This document shows, one piece after another, positions 9,696 to 18,945 of a stretch of DNA of 64,000 nt. The DNA is from Cyclobacteriaceae bacterium (GTDB lineage Bacteria; Bacteroidota; Bacteroidia; Cytophagales; Cyclobacteriaceae): assembly GCA_026003355.1 (NCBI GenBank), contig BPHC01000001.1, forward strand, positions 248,001-312,000, written 5' to 3'. Positions within the stretch are counted from its first letter, which is position 1. Each line of letters starts with the position of its first letter. Both the position numbers and the translations under genes were made by a program. The notes beneath the pieces were generated by a model that worked only from the letters and a program-made list of their open reading frames with translations, had not been told where the DNA came from and searched no databases.

Positions 9696-9958
9696 CGGAT
9701 TGTGGGCCGGGGCAGGTACTCATTTGTATTGCAGTGTGTCGATATATCTATATAGCACATGGCAGGCAATTAAATTATTTAACATAATATAAATTATATA
9801 ACTTTAGTTTTTGTACGCTTCTGGTAACTGGATGGACTTACCAGTGCAATAGCCTTACAGGTTTGAACCATATCATTAAGATGCCGGTTTTAATAAACGA
9901 GCGGTTTACTTCGATGTTTTTAAACAACCAAAATCTATTCTGCAAAACTCAAACCGTA

Positions 9959-10567
9959 ATGAAAACAGCATTTTTGTACATGGCGGCATTCTTTGGGTCA
10001 ATCTCCCTTTATGCCCAGCAAAATGTTCCGTTAAATCCAGCCGATATTTCGCCTCTGCTCATTGGCGAACAAATACCTGATGTAAAACTCCAAAATGCTC
10101 AGGGTGAGCAGGTATCGCTTTTGCGGGTGGTTAACCAAAAACCATCCGTTTTGGTATTCTACCGCGGAGGTTGGTGCCCGTACTGCAATGCTCACCTGGC
10201 CGAACTTCAAACCGCTGAGCCCGAAATTATTCGGACAGGTTATCAGATTGTGGCCATCAGTCCCGACGCCCCGGAAAATCTGGCCAAATCGGGATCTAAA
10301 CACAGGCTGAAATACCTGCTGCTGAGCGACAGCCGCGCTGAGGCCATCAGCGCTTTCGGGCTGGCATTTCAGGCACCCGAACGCTACCTGGAAACCCTGC
10401 AAAATTATTCGCGTGGCGAAAACCATACCCTGATGCCTGTGCCGGCGGTGTTTGTGGTTAATAAAAAAGGAGAAATATTATTCGAGTATATTAACCCCAA
10501 CTATAAAACACGAATTAAGGCCTCCCTCCTGCTGGCCGTTTTAAAGGAACTGAATGAAGACATCTGA
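9959..10567 (+). CDS. Secreted peroxiredoxin-like / thioredoxin-fold protein
   Basis: About 202 residues from the ATG at 9959, which opens a signal peptide (MKTAFLYMAAFFGSISLYAQ); upstream in-frame ATGs would bury it. The protein has the AhpC/TSA thioredoxin fold: a redox site at W-C73-P-Y-C76 preceded by FYRGG, then SPDAPENLAKSG and LLSDSRAEAISAFG, and a C-terminal VFVVNKKGEILFEY strand. Such proteins reduce peroxides or exchange disulfides in the periplasm. The CPYC pair resembles the alkyl hydroperoxide reductase-like subgroup of Bacteroidota more than classical two-Cys peroxiredoxins. It stands alone behind a 260-base AT-rich gap with no exact promoter match, and faces the antiporter gene. 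Confidence 0.83.
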   Translation: MKTAFLYMAAFFGSISLYAQQNVPLNPADISPLLIGEQIPDVKLQNAQGEQVSLLRVVNQKPSVLVFYRGGWCPYCNAHLAELQTAEPEIIRTGYQIVAISPDAPENLAKSGSKHRLKYLLLSDSRAEAISAFGLAFQAPERYLETLQNYSRGENHTLMPVPAVFVVNKKGEILFEYINPNYKTRIKASLLLAVLKELNEDI

Positions 10568-10586
10568 GCAAAGTAAAAGTATGCCG

Positions 10587-11789
10587 TTAAATTACGTCCT
10601 CAATCCGTTCAGAGGGCTTATCGCGGCTTAGTAGTAAACCGATGGTCATGGCAAGTCCGGTAAGGGCAATTACCACAAACAACACACCTTCGCTGAGCTT
10701 TTCAATGCGCAGGTGAGCTGGTATGCTATAAAAAAGCAAAATGGTGATTAAACCCCGCGGCGCGATAAGCGACAAAGGAGCAGAAGTTATACGAAGTGCA
10801 AATTTCAGAAACAGAGTTCTGAGTGCCAATGTAATTAGAATAATGACCAGGCCTGTAATGAGAACCTCTTTAGACAACAACAACCCGGTATTAATCGAAT
10901 ACCCGAAAAGCAGAAAAAAGAAGGTGCGTATAATAAATGCCGTCTCTACCGTCATGGTTTTCATTTCGTTTAATGCATCGTTAAGCCGTGCAAACGAAAA
11001 GTACCGGTGCACCACAGGAAAGTTGAACAACCTGAAATTATTGATTACCAGGCCGAAACAAAGCACCAGCAGCAGCGATGGAAGGTGCAGAAACTTGGCA
11101 AACGAATAGGTTAAAACCAGAATGGCGAAAGTGAGAAAAAATCTCACCTGACCCTTGCTGTGATTAAGCAGAAAAATAAGCGCCAGTGTGCTGACTACCG
11201 AGACAATAACAATAAGCACAAGATTAAACGAAAAGTTTACAAGGGAACCCACGCCCAACCCCTGACCAGCCACCACATAGTTAAACAGAATAATGCCGAG
11301 AATATCAGAAAAAGTACTCTCGTAAACGATAAATTCCCTCTTTTCTTCGCTCATGCCAACCACGCTGGGAATGGCAACAGCACTGCTGATAACCGAAAGC
11401 GGAATGGCATGGATAAGGGCCGTGCGGAATGAAGTATCGTAATAATAAATAAATATAACCGATATCAAACCGGCAGTAGCAGCCAGCAGAATAAGGGCCG
11501 ATAAAAATGCCCGGCCAATCAGTGTCAGTTTATTTCGTTCAAGCTTAAGCTCTAATGCAGCCTCTAAAACAATAAAAATGAGCCCTGTAATCCCCAGTAT
11601 TTCAAGCATGGTTTGTGTATAGGGAATGCGTATTCCCAAACTACTGGAAGCATACTGCAACGCAAGCCCCGATGCAATGAGAAGCATTACCGATGGAATT
11701 TTGATGCGTGAGGCTACGTAGTTAAAAATATAGGACAATACCACCAAAACGCTAAGGATAATAAGGATGGTATGGGTGTCAACTTTCAT
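10587..11789 (-). CDS. Cation:proton antiporter (Na+/H+ exchanger family)
   Basis: 400 residues, almost entirely hydrophobic, consistent with 11-13 membrane helices of the CPA superfamily Na+/H+ exchanger domain. Recognisable are VMLLIASGLALQYA early, VLEAALELKL in helices 3-4, PLSVISSAVAIPSV in the unwound helix region and ESTFSDILGIILF with the Asp of the ion-binding helix. It lacks the C-terminal TrkA-N/TrkA-C regulatory domains of KefB-type systems, so it is a minimal antiporter. Expected role: exchange of Na+ (or K+) for H+ across the inner membrane for pH and salt balance. It is a single-gene unit converging on the peroxiredoxin gene with a 19-base gap. Ion specificity is not readable from sequence. 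Confidence 0.88.
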   Translation of the reverse strand: MKVDTHTILIILSVLVVLSYIFNYVASRIKIPSVMLLIASGLALQYASSSLGIRIPYTQTMLEILGITGLIFIVLEAALELKLERNKLTLIGRAFLSALILLAATAGLISVIFIYYYDTSFRTALIHAIPLSVISSAVAIPSVVGMSEEKREFIVYESTFSDILGIILFNYVVAGQGLGVGSLVNFSFNLVLIVIVSVVSTLALIFLLNHSKGQVRFFLTFAILVLTYSFAKFLHLPSLLLVLCFGLVINNFRLFNFPVVHRYFSFARLNDALNEMKTMTVETAFIIRTFFFLLFGYSINTGLLLSKEVLITGLVIILITLALRTLFLKFALRITSAPLSLIAPRGLITILLFYSIPAHLRIEKLSEGVLFVVIALTGLAMTIGLLLSRDKPSERIEDVI

Positions 11790-11904
11790 ATCGGGTAAAT
11801 TATTTTATGCATTCCCTGCCGGTGCGGAAAAATAAGCAAAAGCTTTCAAGTTGTAATAGCGTTACTGCCTTTACGGGGACTATTTATACACGCTGAACAC
11901 CCTC

Positions 11905-11943
11905 CCAAAAAAAGAGGCTGTTTTGAAAAATAACAGCCTCTTT
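11905..11943 (-). terminator. Rho-independent terminator after the YtxH gene
   Basis: A perfect 12-base inverted repeat (AAAGAGGCTGTT / AACAGCCTCTTT) with a nine-base loop. On the minus strand it is followed by a run of seven T. It ends the YtxH transcript before the antiporter promoter region. Confidence 0.88.
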
Positions 11944-11965
11944 AAAAACCGGGAAACCGATGCGC

Positions 11966-12187
11966 TTAATTGTGCACGACTTCTTTTTCCGGGCCCATTT
12001 CATCATGCATGATGGCCTTTTTAAGGTTTGCATAACGGTGCGTAATCGCATCAGAAAATTCCCGGGTTTTGTTGGCAATCGCTTCCCGGGTTTTACGGCC
12101 CTTTTTAGGGGCATACAACACGCCCAACAAGGCCCCGGTTGCAGCTCCAAGAAGAAATCCGGTTAAAACTTTTCCAGTTGTGTTCAT
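11966..12187 (-). CDS. YtxH domain-containing small membrane protein
   Basis: 73 residues. It begins with a short glycine/alanine-rich helix (GFLLGAATGALLGVLYAPKKG), the signature of YtxH/gas-vesicle-like stress proteins, followed by a charged amphipathic tail (RKTREAIANKTREFSDAITH). Members are small inner-membrane proteins induced by general stress in many bacteria; their biochemical role is not known. It is a single-gene unit with its own terminator. Confidence 0.85.
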   Translation of the reverse strand: MNTTGKVLTGFLLGAATGALLGVLYAPKKGRKTREAIANKTREFSDAITHRYANLKKAIMHDEMGPEKEVVHN

Positions 12188-12260
12188 AGAATTTGGGGTT
12201 TTGGATTAACATTACCCTGATACTTTCAGGGCATTCTGTTTTGTGCAGGAGCAAGCCCTG

Positions 12261-13829
12261 TTACGCCAAGGCAAACTCCAGCTTGCTTTCCTGATAAACA
12301 GGTTTTGCATTGGTGTTTTCATTTGTAACCATGCTCAGTTGGTAAAGGTCTTTTCTGCGGTCGCGCAGGTTTTTTACCGACCCGGCTTGGTTAAGTTCTT
12401 TCAGCAGTTCACGGTCAACGTCCACAATCAATACCATTTCTGTGTTGGGTGTGGCTTCGCATTTAACTCCATTGGTAGGAAAGGCGAAATCGCATGGTGT
12501 AAAAACAGCCGACTGTGCATACTGGATGTCCATGTTGTTAACCCTTGGCAGATTGCCTACGCTTCCGGCAATGGCTACAAAGCACTCGTTTTCGATAGCA
12601 CGTGCCTGGGCACAAAGCCTAACACGGTGATATGCATTGGGGGTATCGGTTAAGAATGGTACAAACAGGATATCCATACCCTGGTCGGCAAGCAGGCGCG
12701 GCAGCTCCGGAAACTCCACGTCATAGCAAATTAAAATACCCACTTTTCCGCAATCAGTATCATATACGCGCAACGAATTTCCGCCTACCAGTCCCCACAC
12801 TCTCCGTTCGTCCGGGGTTATATGCAGTTTCTGGTATTCTTCTATTTTGCCGTTGCGATGACACAAATAGCCCACGTTATAAAGGCGGTCATCGCGCATA
12901 TCGGGAAAGCTGCCGGTAATGATATTGGTATTGTAGGCCACTGCCAGCTCGGAAAATTTTTTTGTAAGTGGTTTTGTATACTTGGCCAATCCACGTATTG
13001 CTTCAGCCTCGGGCTGGTGGTTGTATTCAGCCATTAACGGAGCATGAAAGAACTCCGGAAAAAGAATAAAGTCCGATTTATATCCTGCGGCAGCATCCAC
13101 AAAAAACTCAATTTGCTCAACCAGCGAGTCGAAATCCTTAAAGGGTCGCATTTGCCATTGTACAAGAGCAAGCCGTGCATGCATTTTTTCTTCATTCAGC
13201 AGGCGGGGATTTGGTTCGTAGTAAATATTGTTCCACTCAATCAGCACGGCATGTTCCATCGATTCGGTGTCGCCAGGCATGTATCCGCGTAAAATTTTCC
13301 GTACATGAAAGTCGTTGCTAAGCTGAAACGTAAGTGTAGGATCGAAAATCTCCCTGCGTTTTACCTTTTCCAGGTATTCTTTTGGGCTAAGCTTATCGGC
13401 ATGTTTCGAGTAATTCGGCATGCGTGCGCCTGCAATGATGGAGCGCAGGTTCAGTTTTTCACAAAGCTCCTTGCGGGCATCATACAATCGTCTGCCCAGT
13501 CGCAGGCCTCGGTATTCGGGCCTTATAAACACTTCAATGCCGTACAGCACATCACCTTGCGGGTCATGGGTACTAAAGGTATAGTTACCAGTAGCATCGG
13601 TGTAAGTGTGGTTATCGGTAAGCTTTTTGTAATTAACAATTATCGACAGCGCTGCCCCTACCAGTTTTCCGTCTATTTTAATGCAAAGTTGTCCTTCCGG
13701 AAAAATTTTCAGCAAGCGCTCTATCTGATGGTCGCGCCAATAGGCACCCCACTGATTATAGGATTCCAGCATACTTTGCTTAAGTTCCAGATAGTCGTTA
13801 AGTGTAAGGTGTGTTACTTCAATTCTCAT
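12261..13829 (-). CDS. Bifunctional GNAT acetyltransferase / carbon-nitrogen hydrolase
   Basis: 522 residues in two domains. Residues ~1-200 form a GNAT acetyltransferase with the acetyl-CoA loop RPEYRGLRLGRRL (~103-115). Residues ~215-505 form a nitrilase-superfamily amidohydrolase with the full catalytic triad: Glu259 (FPEFFH), Lys334 (QKLHITPDE) and Cys368 (LICYDVEFPE). The fusion is a known family in Bacteroidota and other phyla. It presumably acetylates and hydrolyses an amide or amine metabolite, possibly an aminated sugar, polyamine or damaged metabolite; the substrate is not established. Its start overlaps the stop of the upstream stress-protein gene by four bases (ATGA), so the two are translationally coupled. 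Confidence 0.92.
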   Translation of the reverse strand: MRIEVTHLTLNDYLELKQSMLESYNQWGAYWRDHQIERLLKIFPEGQLCIKIDGKLVGAALSIIVNYKKLTDNHTYTDATGNYTFSTHDPQGDVLYGIEVFIRPEYRGLRLGRRLYDARKELCEKLNLRSIIAGARMPNYSKHADKLSPKEYLEKVKRREIFDPTLTFQLSNDFHVRKILRGYMPGDTESMEHAVLIEWNNIYYEPNPRLLNEEKMHARLALVQWQMRPFKDFDSLVEQIEFFVDAAAGYKSDFILFPEFFHAPLMAEYNHQPEAEAIRGLAKYTKPLTKKFSELAVAYNTNIITGSFPDMRDDRLYNVGYLCHRNGKIEEYQKLHITPDERRVWGLVGGNSLRVYDTDCGKVGILICYDVEFPELPRLLADQGMDILFVPFLTDTPNAYHRVRLCAQARAIENECFVAIAGSVGNLPRVNNMDIQYAQSAVFTPCDFAFPTNGVKCEATPNTEMVLIVDVDRELLKELNQAGSVKNLRDRRKDLYQLSMVTNENTNAKPVYQESKLEFALA

Positions 13830-14767
13830 AATGTGTAGGTTATGGTTGGTTTTTTTGTAATTCTAAAATCAGGATTAAAAGTCCCTTCATTCATACGTTG
13901 CGGTGTAATATAAAGCACGGCACAACCTTTGTTCGCAAACAACCTGGCCGGCAATTGTTTATCCGAAATACATATTATCAGTGCGGGCCTCTCCCCTCTT
14001 TCGATATCAATTAAAAGATTGCCCAGGTTTCTTTCTGAATACAGGTTACTGGAGCAGTATATTCCCTTTTTCGCAACAACGGAACGGGCCAAATCAACCT
14101 GTTTTAAATACAATGATTCCTGGTCTTTATCCGTGTCAGGCAAAACCGCACAAAGCCTTACCAGTAGGTTTGCAGTGCCTTTCGTTAAAAATCGGCTGGT
14201 CGTTAGGAAATAAGTAACATGTTCAAGGGCAGATGTATCAGCAGTAAACGGAATCCAGATCTCCCTGAAATCCATTAAACTAAATACTGAAGGCACTGCG
14301 AATACCGGACAGGGCGCATGATCAACCAGTTGAACAACATCATAGCCCGATGCAGGCAACTTCCGGTTGGTTAAACCTGAAGGCAAAGCATCAGGGCACA
14401 AAATCATCAAATCCATTTTTCTTTGCGAGGCTATCTTCGTCAGTTCCGGCACGGGGCTTCCAATACAAACCGCATGATTAACTACCAGATCGTACTGATT
14501 CCGGATATAACTTGCCTTCATGATTAGCTGGTTGTTAAGATCATCCACAACCCTGGACATAAAATGCATACCCGTATTCAGCACCTCATTCGGCAGACTG
14601 TCCAGTGCGCTTATTACATGCACCAACGTAAGTGTTGCCCATTCCTTACGACACACATCAATTGCCATTTGCTCAGCAGATGATTCTTCTTCTGTAAAAT
14701 CCACCGCCAGCAATACTCGGTGTATAGGTCGGTGAATGAACTTATGGTGCATGCGGGGTATCATCAA
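13826..14767 (-). CDS. Universal stress protein family protein, two-domain
   Basis: 313 residues. The first half (HRVLLAVDFTEEESSAEQMAIDVCRKE, then TLTLVHVISALDS, SPVPELTKIA and MDLMILCPDA) follows the UspA order of a strand with an acidic loop, a helix, a second strand, and an adenine pocket. The second half is a degenerate repeat (IWIPFTADTSALEHVTYFL ... ALIICISDKQLPARLFANKG). The ATP-binding G-x2-G-x9-G-S/T loop is not intact in either half, so it is probably a non-nucleotide-binding member. It heads a two-gene unit with the GNAT/nitrilase gene and is divergent from the AraC regulator across 117 bases. The exact start among the early ATGs (14767, 14764, 14752) is uncertain. Confidence 0.72.
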   Translation of the reverse strand: MMIPRMHHKFIHRPIHRVLLAVDFTEEESSAEQMAIDVCRKEWATLTLVHVISALDSLPNEVLNTGMHFMSRVVDDLNNQLIMKASYIRNQYDLVVNHAVCIGSPVPELTKIASQRKMDLMILCPDALPSGLTNRKLPASGYDVVQLVDHAPCPVFAVPSVFSLMDFREIWIPFTADTSALEHVTYFLTTSRFLTKGTANLLVRLCAVLPDTDKDQESLYLKQVDLARSVVAKKGIYCSSNLYSERNLGNLLIDIERGERPALIICISDKQLPARLFANKGCAVLYITPQRMNEGTFNPDFRITKKPTITYTL

Positions 14768-14884
14768 AAAGTGTACATTTTTATATTAGCGTAAATGGTT
14801 GATTATAGTATACTTTCAAAAGTAGCGGAATTTTTGCTATTATTATGGTACAAAAATTATGATTCATGGCACTTTTTATATATC

Positions 14885-15763
14885 ATGACAGACAAGAAAA
14901 ATCCCATTCCATTTTACACACTTGAAACACTCCGGACCGCCAGGCCGGCTACGGCCGATTCGGATATAGATGTGTTCAGATTTGAATACCTCGCAAAAGA
15001 CCTTGCGCATTTGCGGGCTCCCCACCGGCATATGTTTTATACATTTATTCTTGTGGCCCGGGGAAGCGGAGAACACGATATAGATTTCGAAGCATATCCC
15101 CTCAAACCCCGGCGCTTATTTCTTATTTCTCCCGGACAGGTACATACCTGGAATACCGTGCGTAATGTTTCAGGCTATGTGGTGTTGTTTACCGATAATC
15201 TTTTTTCTTCCGTTGGAGGCCCCTACCCGGTACAGATTCGGACATTGTTTAAACCTGGACAGCCTCAGTATTACGACCTTTCGGATGTAGAATTAAAAAA
15301 GTGGATTGAATTATGCAATAATATGGAAAGTGAGCTCTTAAGTGCCGATGCCTTAAGTAAGCAGGCTTTTTTCCATCAGCTGGGTCTTATGTTGGTATGG
15401 GCGGCACGCCTTAGCCGTTACACGCATAATCCGCTGCCAATTGATATATTAAGTACTTTTCAGAATCTTATTGAAGAGCATTTCCAGACAAAGCACACCA
15501 CAAGCGAATATGCTTCAATGCTAAATGTTTCGGCAAGTTATTTGAATGCACTTGTAAAACGGAAAACGGGAAAATCGGCCGGTGAATTAATCCGGCAACG
15601 CATTTTGCTGGAAGCCCGACGCCATCTGGCCCACAGCGGGTTAACCGTTGGTGAAATTGCCTTTCATTTGGGTTTTGCCGATAATTCTTACTTCGGAAGA
15701 TTTTTTAAAAAGTATACCGGTGTTACGCCTGCTGCTTTCCGGAAAAGCACCTTTGCCCGTTAG
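14885..15763 (+). CDS. AraC family transcriptional regulator
   Basis: About 292 residues from the ATG at 14885; the frame is open further upstream to 14795, but that part reads like non-coding sequence. The N-terminal half is a cupin sensor (HRHMFYTFILVARGSGEHDIDF and FLISPGQVHTW). The C-terminal ~100 residues hold two helix-turn-helix units: TSEYASMLNVSASYLNALVK with KTGKSAGELIRQRILLEARR, and TVGEIAFHLGFADNSYFGRF with FKKYTGVTPAAFRK. It binds DNA and should respond to a small ligand. Targets are not evident; the divergent stress-protein gene is the nearest candidate. Its stop overlaps the end of the convergent membrane-protein gene by four bases. Confidence 0.9.
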   Translation: MTDKKNPIPFYTLETLRTARPATADSDIDVFRFEYLAKDLAHLRAPHRHMFYTFILVARGSGEHDIDFEAYPLKPRRLFLISPGQVHTWNTVRNVSGYVVLFTDNLFSSVGGPYPVQIRTLFKPGQPQYYDLSDVELKKWIELCNNMESELLSADALSKQAFFHQLGLMLVWAARLSRYTHNPLPIDILSTFQNLIEEHFQTKHTTSEYASMLNVSASYLNALVKRKTGKSAGELIRQRILLEARRHLAHSGLTVGEIAFHLGFADNSYFGRFFKKYTGVTPAAFRKSTFAR

Positions 15764-16330
15764 GTGCACCATTTACGGGCTAGCCTGAAAAGCAAGCCCG
15801 ACATCAAAAAAAGTGCTGCAAAAAAACTGTTCACACCAATAATTTCCATGCGCGAAGCGGATGGTAAATGCTCCATACCGGCCCAAAGCTGCACCAGGGC
15901 AATAAATATCAGCATACCTGTGGCTGTAAACAGGGTATACATCATTCCCCTGATGCTGAATCGCGAAATAAATGTTCCTGCCAACACCGTGGCCACTACA
16001 GCAATATACAACAGGTTGCCCCCAGTGCGGACCTGAGCCCACAAGGCCTACGGCCAGATTAACCCATACCAGCAGAAAAACCGATATAACAGTGCAAATA
16101 CCGGCCAGGCGTGTTAGGAAGCGCTTATCCCTTAAAAGCGCAATCGCCAGTAAGCCGGCACCGTTGAGCAAAAAGCCCATTATCAGAAAGTCGCCTGCAC
16201 TCCATTGTACGGCATCGGTAAACTGCATGGCGGTTAGCGGAATAAGCAGCAGTACCAGCGAAACAGCAAAAACACCGGCTACCGAAAAGGAAAAACGGCC
16301 GGAAAACGGGAAGATGGTTTTGAAAGACAT
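15760..16330 (-). pseudogene. Small integral membrane protein, frameshifted as read
   Basis: As read, the frame changes inside a G5 run (coding strand; 16019-16023). Dropping one G joins VNLAVGLVGSGPHWG to NLLYIAVVATVLAGTFISRF and gives one ~189-residue protein with five or six membrane helices, the expected form of a Bacteroidota membrane family with PLTAMQFTDAVQWSAGDF near the start. The function is unknown. Both halves are otherwise free of stops, so the change is recent or a sequencing error. A very good promoter lies just upstream. The end overlaps the AraC gene by four bases. Confidence 0.7.
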
Positions 16331-16341
16331 ATATTTTTTTA

Positions 16342-16373
16342 CAAAAGTACTTTGAATTTAAAAGTTATACAAA
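16342..16373 (-). promoter_or_regulatory. Bacteroidota sigma-70 promoter of the membrane-protein gene
   Basis: On the minus strand, TTTG, 20 bases, then TACTTTTG: an exact match to the Bacteroidota -33/-7 consensus (TTTG, TAnnTTTG). Predicted transcription start is about 5-8 bases before the ATG at 16330, implying a very short leader. Confidence 0.65.
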
Positions 16374-16388
16374 TCCAAAGGCCTTTTT

Positions 16389-17420
16389 TTATAGTGTATT
16401 AACCAGCACCCTCGCCCCTCTGGCCGGCTGGTTTTTGGCCTCCCACAGTGCGCGGTTGGCCTCGTCCATGGCATATTCCTGCACAACAGGGCGCAGTTTG
16501 CACAAAGCGGCCCGGTTAAGAAATTCCCGCACATCGGCCGCTGTAATGTTGGCTACACTTTTTACCTCTTTCTCCATCCATAAATGTCTGGCGTAGTCCA
16601 GGTTATTCAGGCTATTTGCATCATCACTTTCCTTGCGTATCGCATTAATGATCAGCCGGCCGCCCGGTTTTAAATGTTGTAAAGCGGTTAACACCGGCAA
16701 CCAGGCGGGTGTGGTGTCGATAATGGCATCGGCAGGTTCGGGCGGTGTAAGGCGGTAATCGCCTGCCCATGTGGCCCCAAGTTCAAGGGCCAGCTCCTGC
16801 TCGGCTTTGCTGCGGGCAAAAACCCAAACCATAACATGCGGAAGCATATTCCTGACCAGTTGAAGAACCAAATGATTGGATGCCCCGAATCCCGCCAGTC
16901 CCAGAACCGAACCATGGGTTTCTATTTGGCTAAGCTTAACGGAACGGTAACCTATGGCTCCGGCACATAACAGGGGTGCGGCCTCTGCATCGGTAAGATA
17001 ATCGGGTATGCTATAGGTGTAAGCAGCGGGAACCGTGATGTAATCGGCATACCCTCCGTTTACATCCCTACCGGTGGCCCGAAAGCCGGTACACAGGTTT
17101 TCGCTTCCCGAAAGACAAAAGGCACAGGTACCACATGCAGAATATATCCATGCTATGCCAACACGCTGGCCGGCAGGCAGTTTTACATCGCTGCCTGCTT
17201 CTTCAACATGTCCTACAATTTGGTGTCCGGGAATAACCGGGTAGCGCGCCGGAGGCGTGCGCCCCTCTATTTCATCCAGTTCGGTGTGGCACACGCCGCA
17301 GCAGCTTATGCGTACCAGCACCTCCCCTTTTTGTGGCATTCGCTCCTGAACGTTGGCTTTACGCAGCGGTTGCTTTTCCAGGCGCAGGTTATGTATTCCA
17401 TCCAGCAGCCAGGCTTTCAT
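16389..17420 (-). CDS. Zinc-dependent alcohol dehydrogenase
   Basis: 343 residues of the medium-chain dehydrogenase family. Catalytic zinc ligands are seen in CGVCHTELD (Cys44) and PGHQIVG (His66; the usual Glu after it is Gln here). The structural zinc lobe is complete with Cys96, Cys99, Cys102 and Cys110. The Rossmann part is less standard: SVLGLAGFGASNHLVLQL replaces the usual GxGGLG. It should oxidise primary alcohols or reduce aldehydes with NAD(P), like the AdhA group. The upstream universal stress protein gene ends 17 bases before it, so both are probably co-transcribed. Confidence 0.9.
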   Translation of the reverse strand: MKAWLLDGIHNLRLEKQPLRKANVQERMPQKGEVLVRISCCGVCHTELDEIEGRTPPARYPVIPGHQIVGHVEEAGSDVKLPAGQRVGIAWIYSACGTCAFCLSGSENLCTGFRATGRDVNGGYADYITVPAAYTYSIPDYLTDAEAAPLLCAGAIGYRSVKLSQIETHGSVLGLAGFGASNHLVLQLVRNMLPHVMVWVFARSKAEQELALELGATWAGDYRLTPPEPADAIIDTTPAWLPVLTALQHLKPGGRLIINAIRKESDDANSLNNLDYARHLWMEKEVKSVANITAADVREFLNRAALCKLRPVVQEYAMDEANRALWEAKNQPARGARVLVNTL

Positions 17421-17437
17421 ATGCTCAAGTTAGCATG

Positions 17438-18271
17438 TTATCCTTTTTCCTGAAAGCGAAAGCTCAGAACGGGCACTTCTGAGTGGTATAACACGGTTTC
17501 TGCGCTGCCCAGGTAATAATACGGCTTGCGGGCACGCGGGTGTACCATCATAGCTATCCAGTCGGCTTGAATGTACCGCGAAAAATTTATGATACCCTGC
17601 TCACGGGTAAGGTCGTTAAAGATATGTGTACGAAATTTTACCTGTTGTTGTGCCGGTACAGCGGCCTTCAATCTTTTTTCGGCAGTGGGGGTATCGTAAA
17701 AATCCATTGGGGTATTAACCAAAACCAGATCAACGTCGGCACCGATTTTAACGGCTATATTCTTAAGCTGGTCAACGGCATCGCTGGCAGGGTCAAAATC
17801 AGATGCAAAAGCAATCCGCTTAACATTATCGGGTTTGTAATCTTTTTTTACCGAAAGCACCGGACATCGGGCACTGCGGATTACCTGCTGGGCAGTTGAA
17901 CCTACAAACAGATTTTGCGATTCGCCCGTGCCGTGAGTCCCCATTATAATAAGTTGCATGTTATAGGTGTGGGCAAACTGAACAATTAGTTCGCGGGGGT
18001 AACCATTGTGCACATGGGTCTGGATGTTGCAGGATTTAAACATGGCCGATCCGGCCAGTTTATCGAGCTTGATTTCAGCTTCAACCATACGCGCCTCTTC
18101 CTTCGGGTAATTTTGCTGCTGCTCAACGGGCATTTTGTTCCATTCAGGAAGGGTGTACACCACATGAAGCAGATGCAGGTTGGCCCCGGTTTTACGTGCC
18201 AGCCAGGCACCGGTAGCAGCGGCTGCGCGTGAATGATCCGAAAAATCGCAGGGAACAAGTATGTTTTTCAT
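17438..18271 (-). CDS. Universal stress protein, two-domain, ATP-binding type
   Basis: 277 residues from the ATG at 18271 (MKNILVPCDFSDHSRAAA); an in-frame TTG seven codons upstream is less likely. Residues 1-145 form a complete UspA domain with the nucleotide loop G-T-H-G-T-G-E-x-N-L-F-V-G-S-T (G-x2-G-x9-G-S/T), and residues ~150-277 form a second, degenerate one (KRIAFASDFDPASDAV ... DWIAMMVHPRARKPYYYLGS). Such tandem proteins bind ATP and support survival under stress in the cytoplasm. It is the first gene of a two-gene unit with the alcohol dehydrogenase. Confidence 0.88.
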   Translation of the reverse strand: MKNILVPCDFSDHSRAAAATGAWLARKTGANLHLLHVVYTLPEWNKMPVEQQQNYPKEEARMVEAEIKLDKLAGSAMFKSCNIQTHVHNGYPRELIVQFAHTYNMQLIIMGTHGTGESQNLFVGSTAQQVIRSARCPVLSVKKDYKPDNVKRIAFASDFDPASDAVDQLKNIAVKIGADVDLVLVNTPMDFYDTPTAEKRLKAAVPAQQQVKFRTHIFNDLTREQGIINFSRYIQADWIAMMVHPRARKPYYYLGSAETVLYHSEVPVLSFRFQEKG

Positions 18272-18399
18272 AGTCTTTGCGCTTTGCGCCAAGGTAAGCA
18301 GTTGTTGTTGATGGTATTGCGGGTTTTTATCAGGTATATTCCTGACATGTATCAGCCATGACGAGCCGTTTAAATGCGGTGCCGTTGTTTAAAATCCTT

Positions 18400-18431
18400 T
18401 TTGTATAAATTTATTCATCAGGCTACATTTG
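18400..18431 (+). promoter_or_regulatory. Bacteroidota promoter, copy 1
   Basis: TTTG, 20 bases, TACATTTG: an exact consensus match. The predicted start of transcription is within a few bases of the ATG at 18440, implying a leaderless or nearly leaderless message. The same element is duplicated at 21960-21991. Confidence 0.6.
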
Positions 18432-18439
18432 TGCCGGCT

Positions 18440-18830
18440 ATGCGGTTATCTGCCTTTTTTCTGGTAAGCGTCATCTTTCTTAAGTGCCTTACCCCGGCCA
18501 TGGATACGGCCGAACTGGCCAGGCTGCCGCTTCTTATCGAACACTTTCGCCAGCACCGCCTGGCCGATGGTAGCATGGATTTTTTTAAAGTTCATAGCCC
18601 TGCATTATGCCGATGCCCGGCATCATGAAGAAGATCACAGCACCCACAGCCAGCTTCCTTTTGGCCAGCATCATCACCTTAATGTGGTGCTGCAGGTGTG
18701 GAATGCTCCGCCTCCCCTCGCCTTTCCTTTTCCGTTGCAACGCAGTTCAATCCGGTATTTTACTCCATTTGTTCAAACTGTTCCGGTAACGCATCATACC
18801 GAGGTCTGGCATCCCCCAAAGTCTGGCTGA
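18440..18830 (+). pseudogene. Histidine-rich exported protein, copy 1, frameshifted as read
   Basis: The first ~50 codons match copy 2 (22000-22389): signal-like MRLSAFFLVSVIFLKCLTPA, then MDTAELARLPLLIEHFRQHR. At 18580-18586 this copy has seven T where copy 2 has six, which breaks the frame; the rest (HYADARHHEEDHSTHSQLPF, HHHLNVVLQVW) continues in another frame to 18830. The C-terminal ~29 residues differ strongly from copy 2, so this was an independently maintained gene before the break. It may still be intact if the extra T is a sequencing error. The family occurs beside metal-efflux genes in Bacteroidota and is probably metal-binding. Confidence 0.78.
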
Positions 18831-18945
18831 TTTCTTCTTTGCATTTATAAAACCTGCACAGGCTATCTGGCATTTGAATGCATGGCCTTATCTGGCAGGC
18901 TATTCTATAGTTCCTCTTTTGTTTAATGCCAATTTACATCATAAA

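Larger units (their letters stand above)
18386..18830 (+). repeat. Long direct repeat, copy 1 (promoter plus histidine-rich gene)
   Basis: This segment matches 21946-22389 in direct orientation. From about 18401 to 18742 the two copies differ by only three substitutions and one single-T indel by eye; the last ~90 bases are clearly diverged. The two copies flank a 3.1-kb glycosylation cassette. Confidence 0.93.

Noticed and set aside
9696-9958. Promoter or small RNA in the AT-rich gap before the peroxiredoxin-like gene
   Set aside because: TAGTTTTTG is close to TAnnTTTG but has the wrong spacing, and no hairpin or reading frame of note was found.
13826-14767. ATP-binding universal stress protein
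   Set aside because: The G-x2-G-x9-G-S/T loop is missing in both halves, so nucleotide binding is not claimed.
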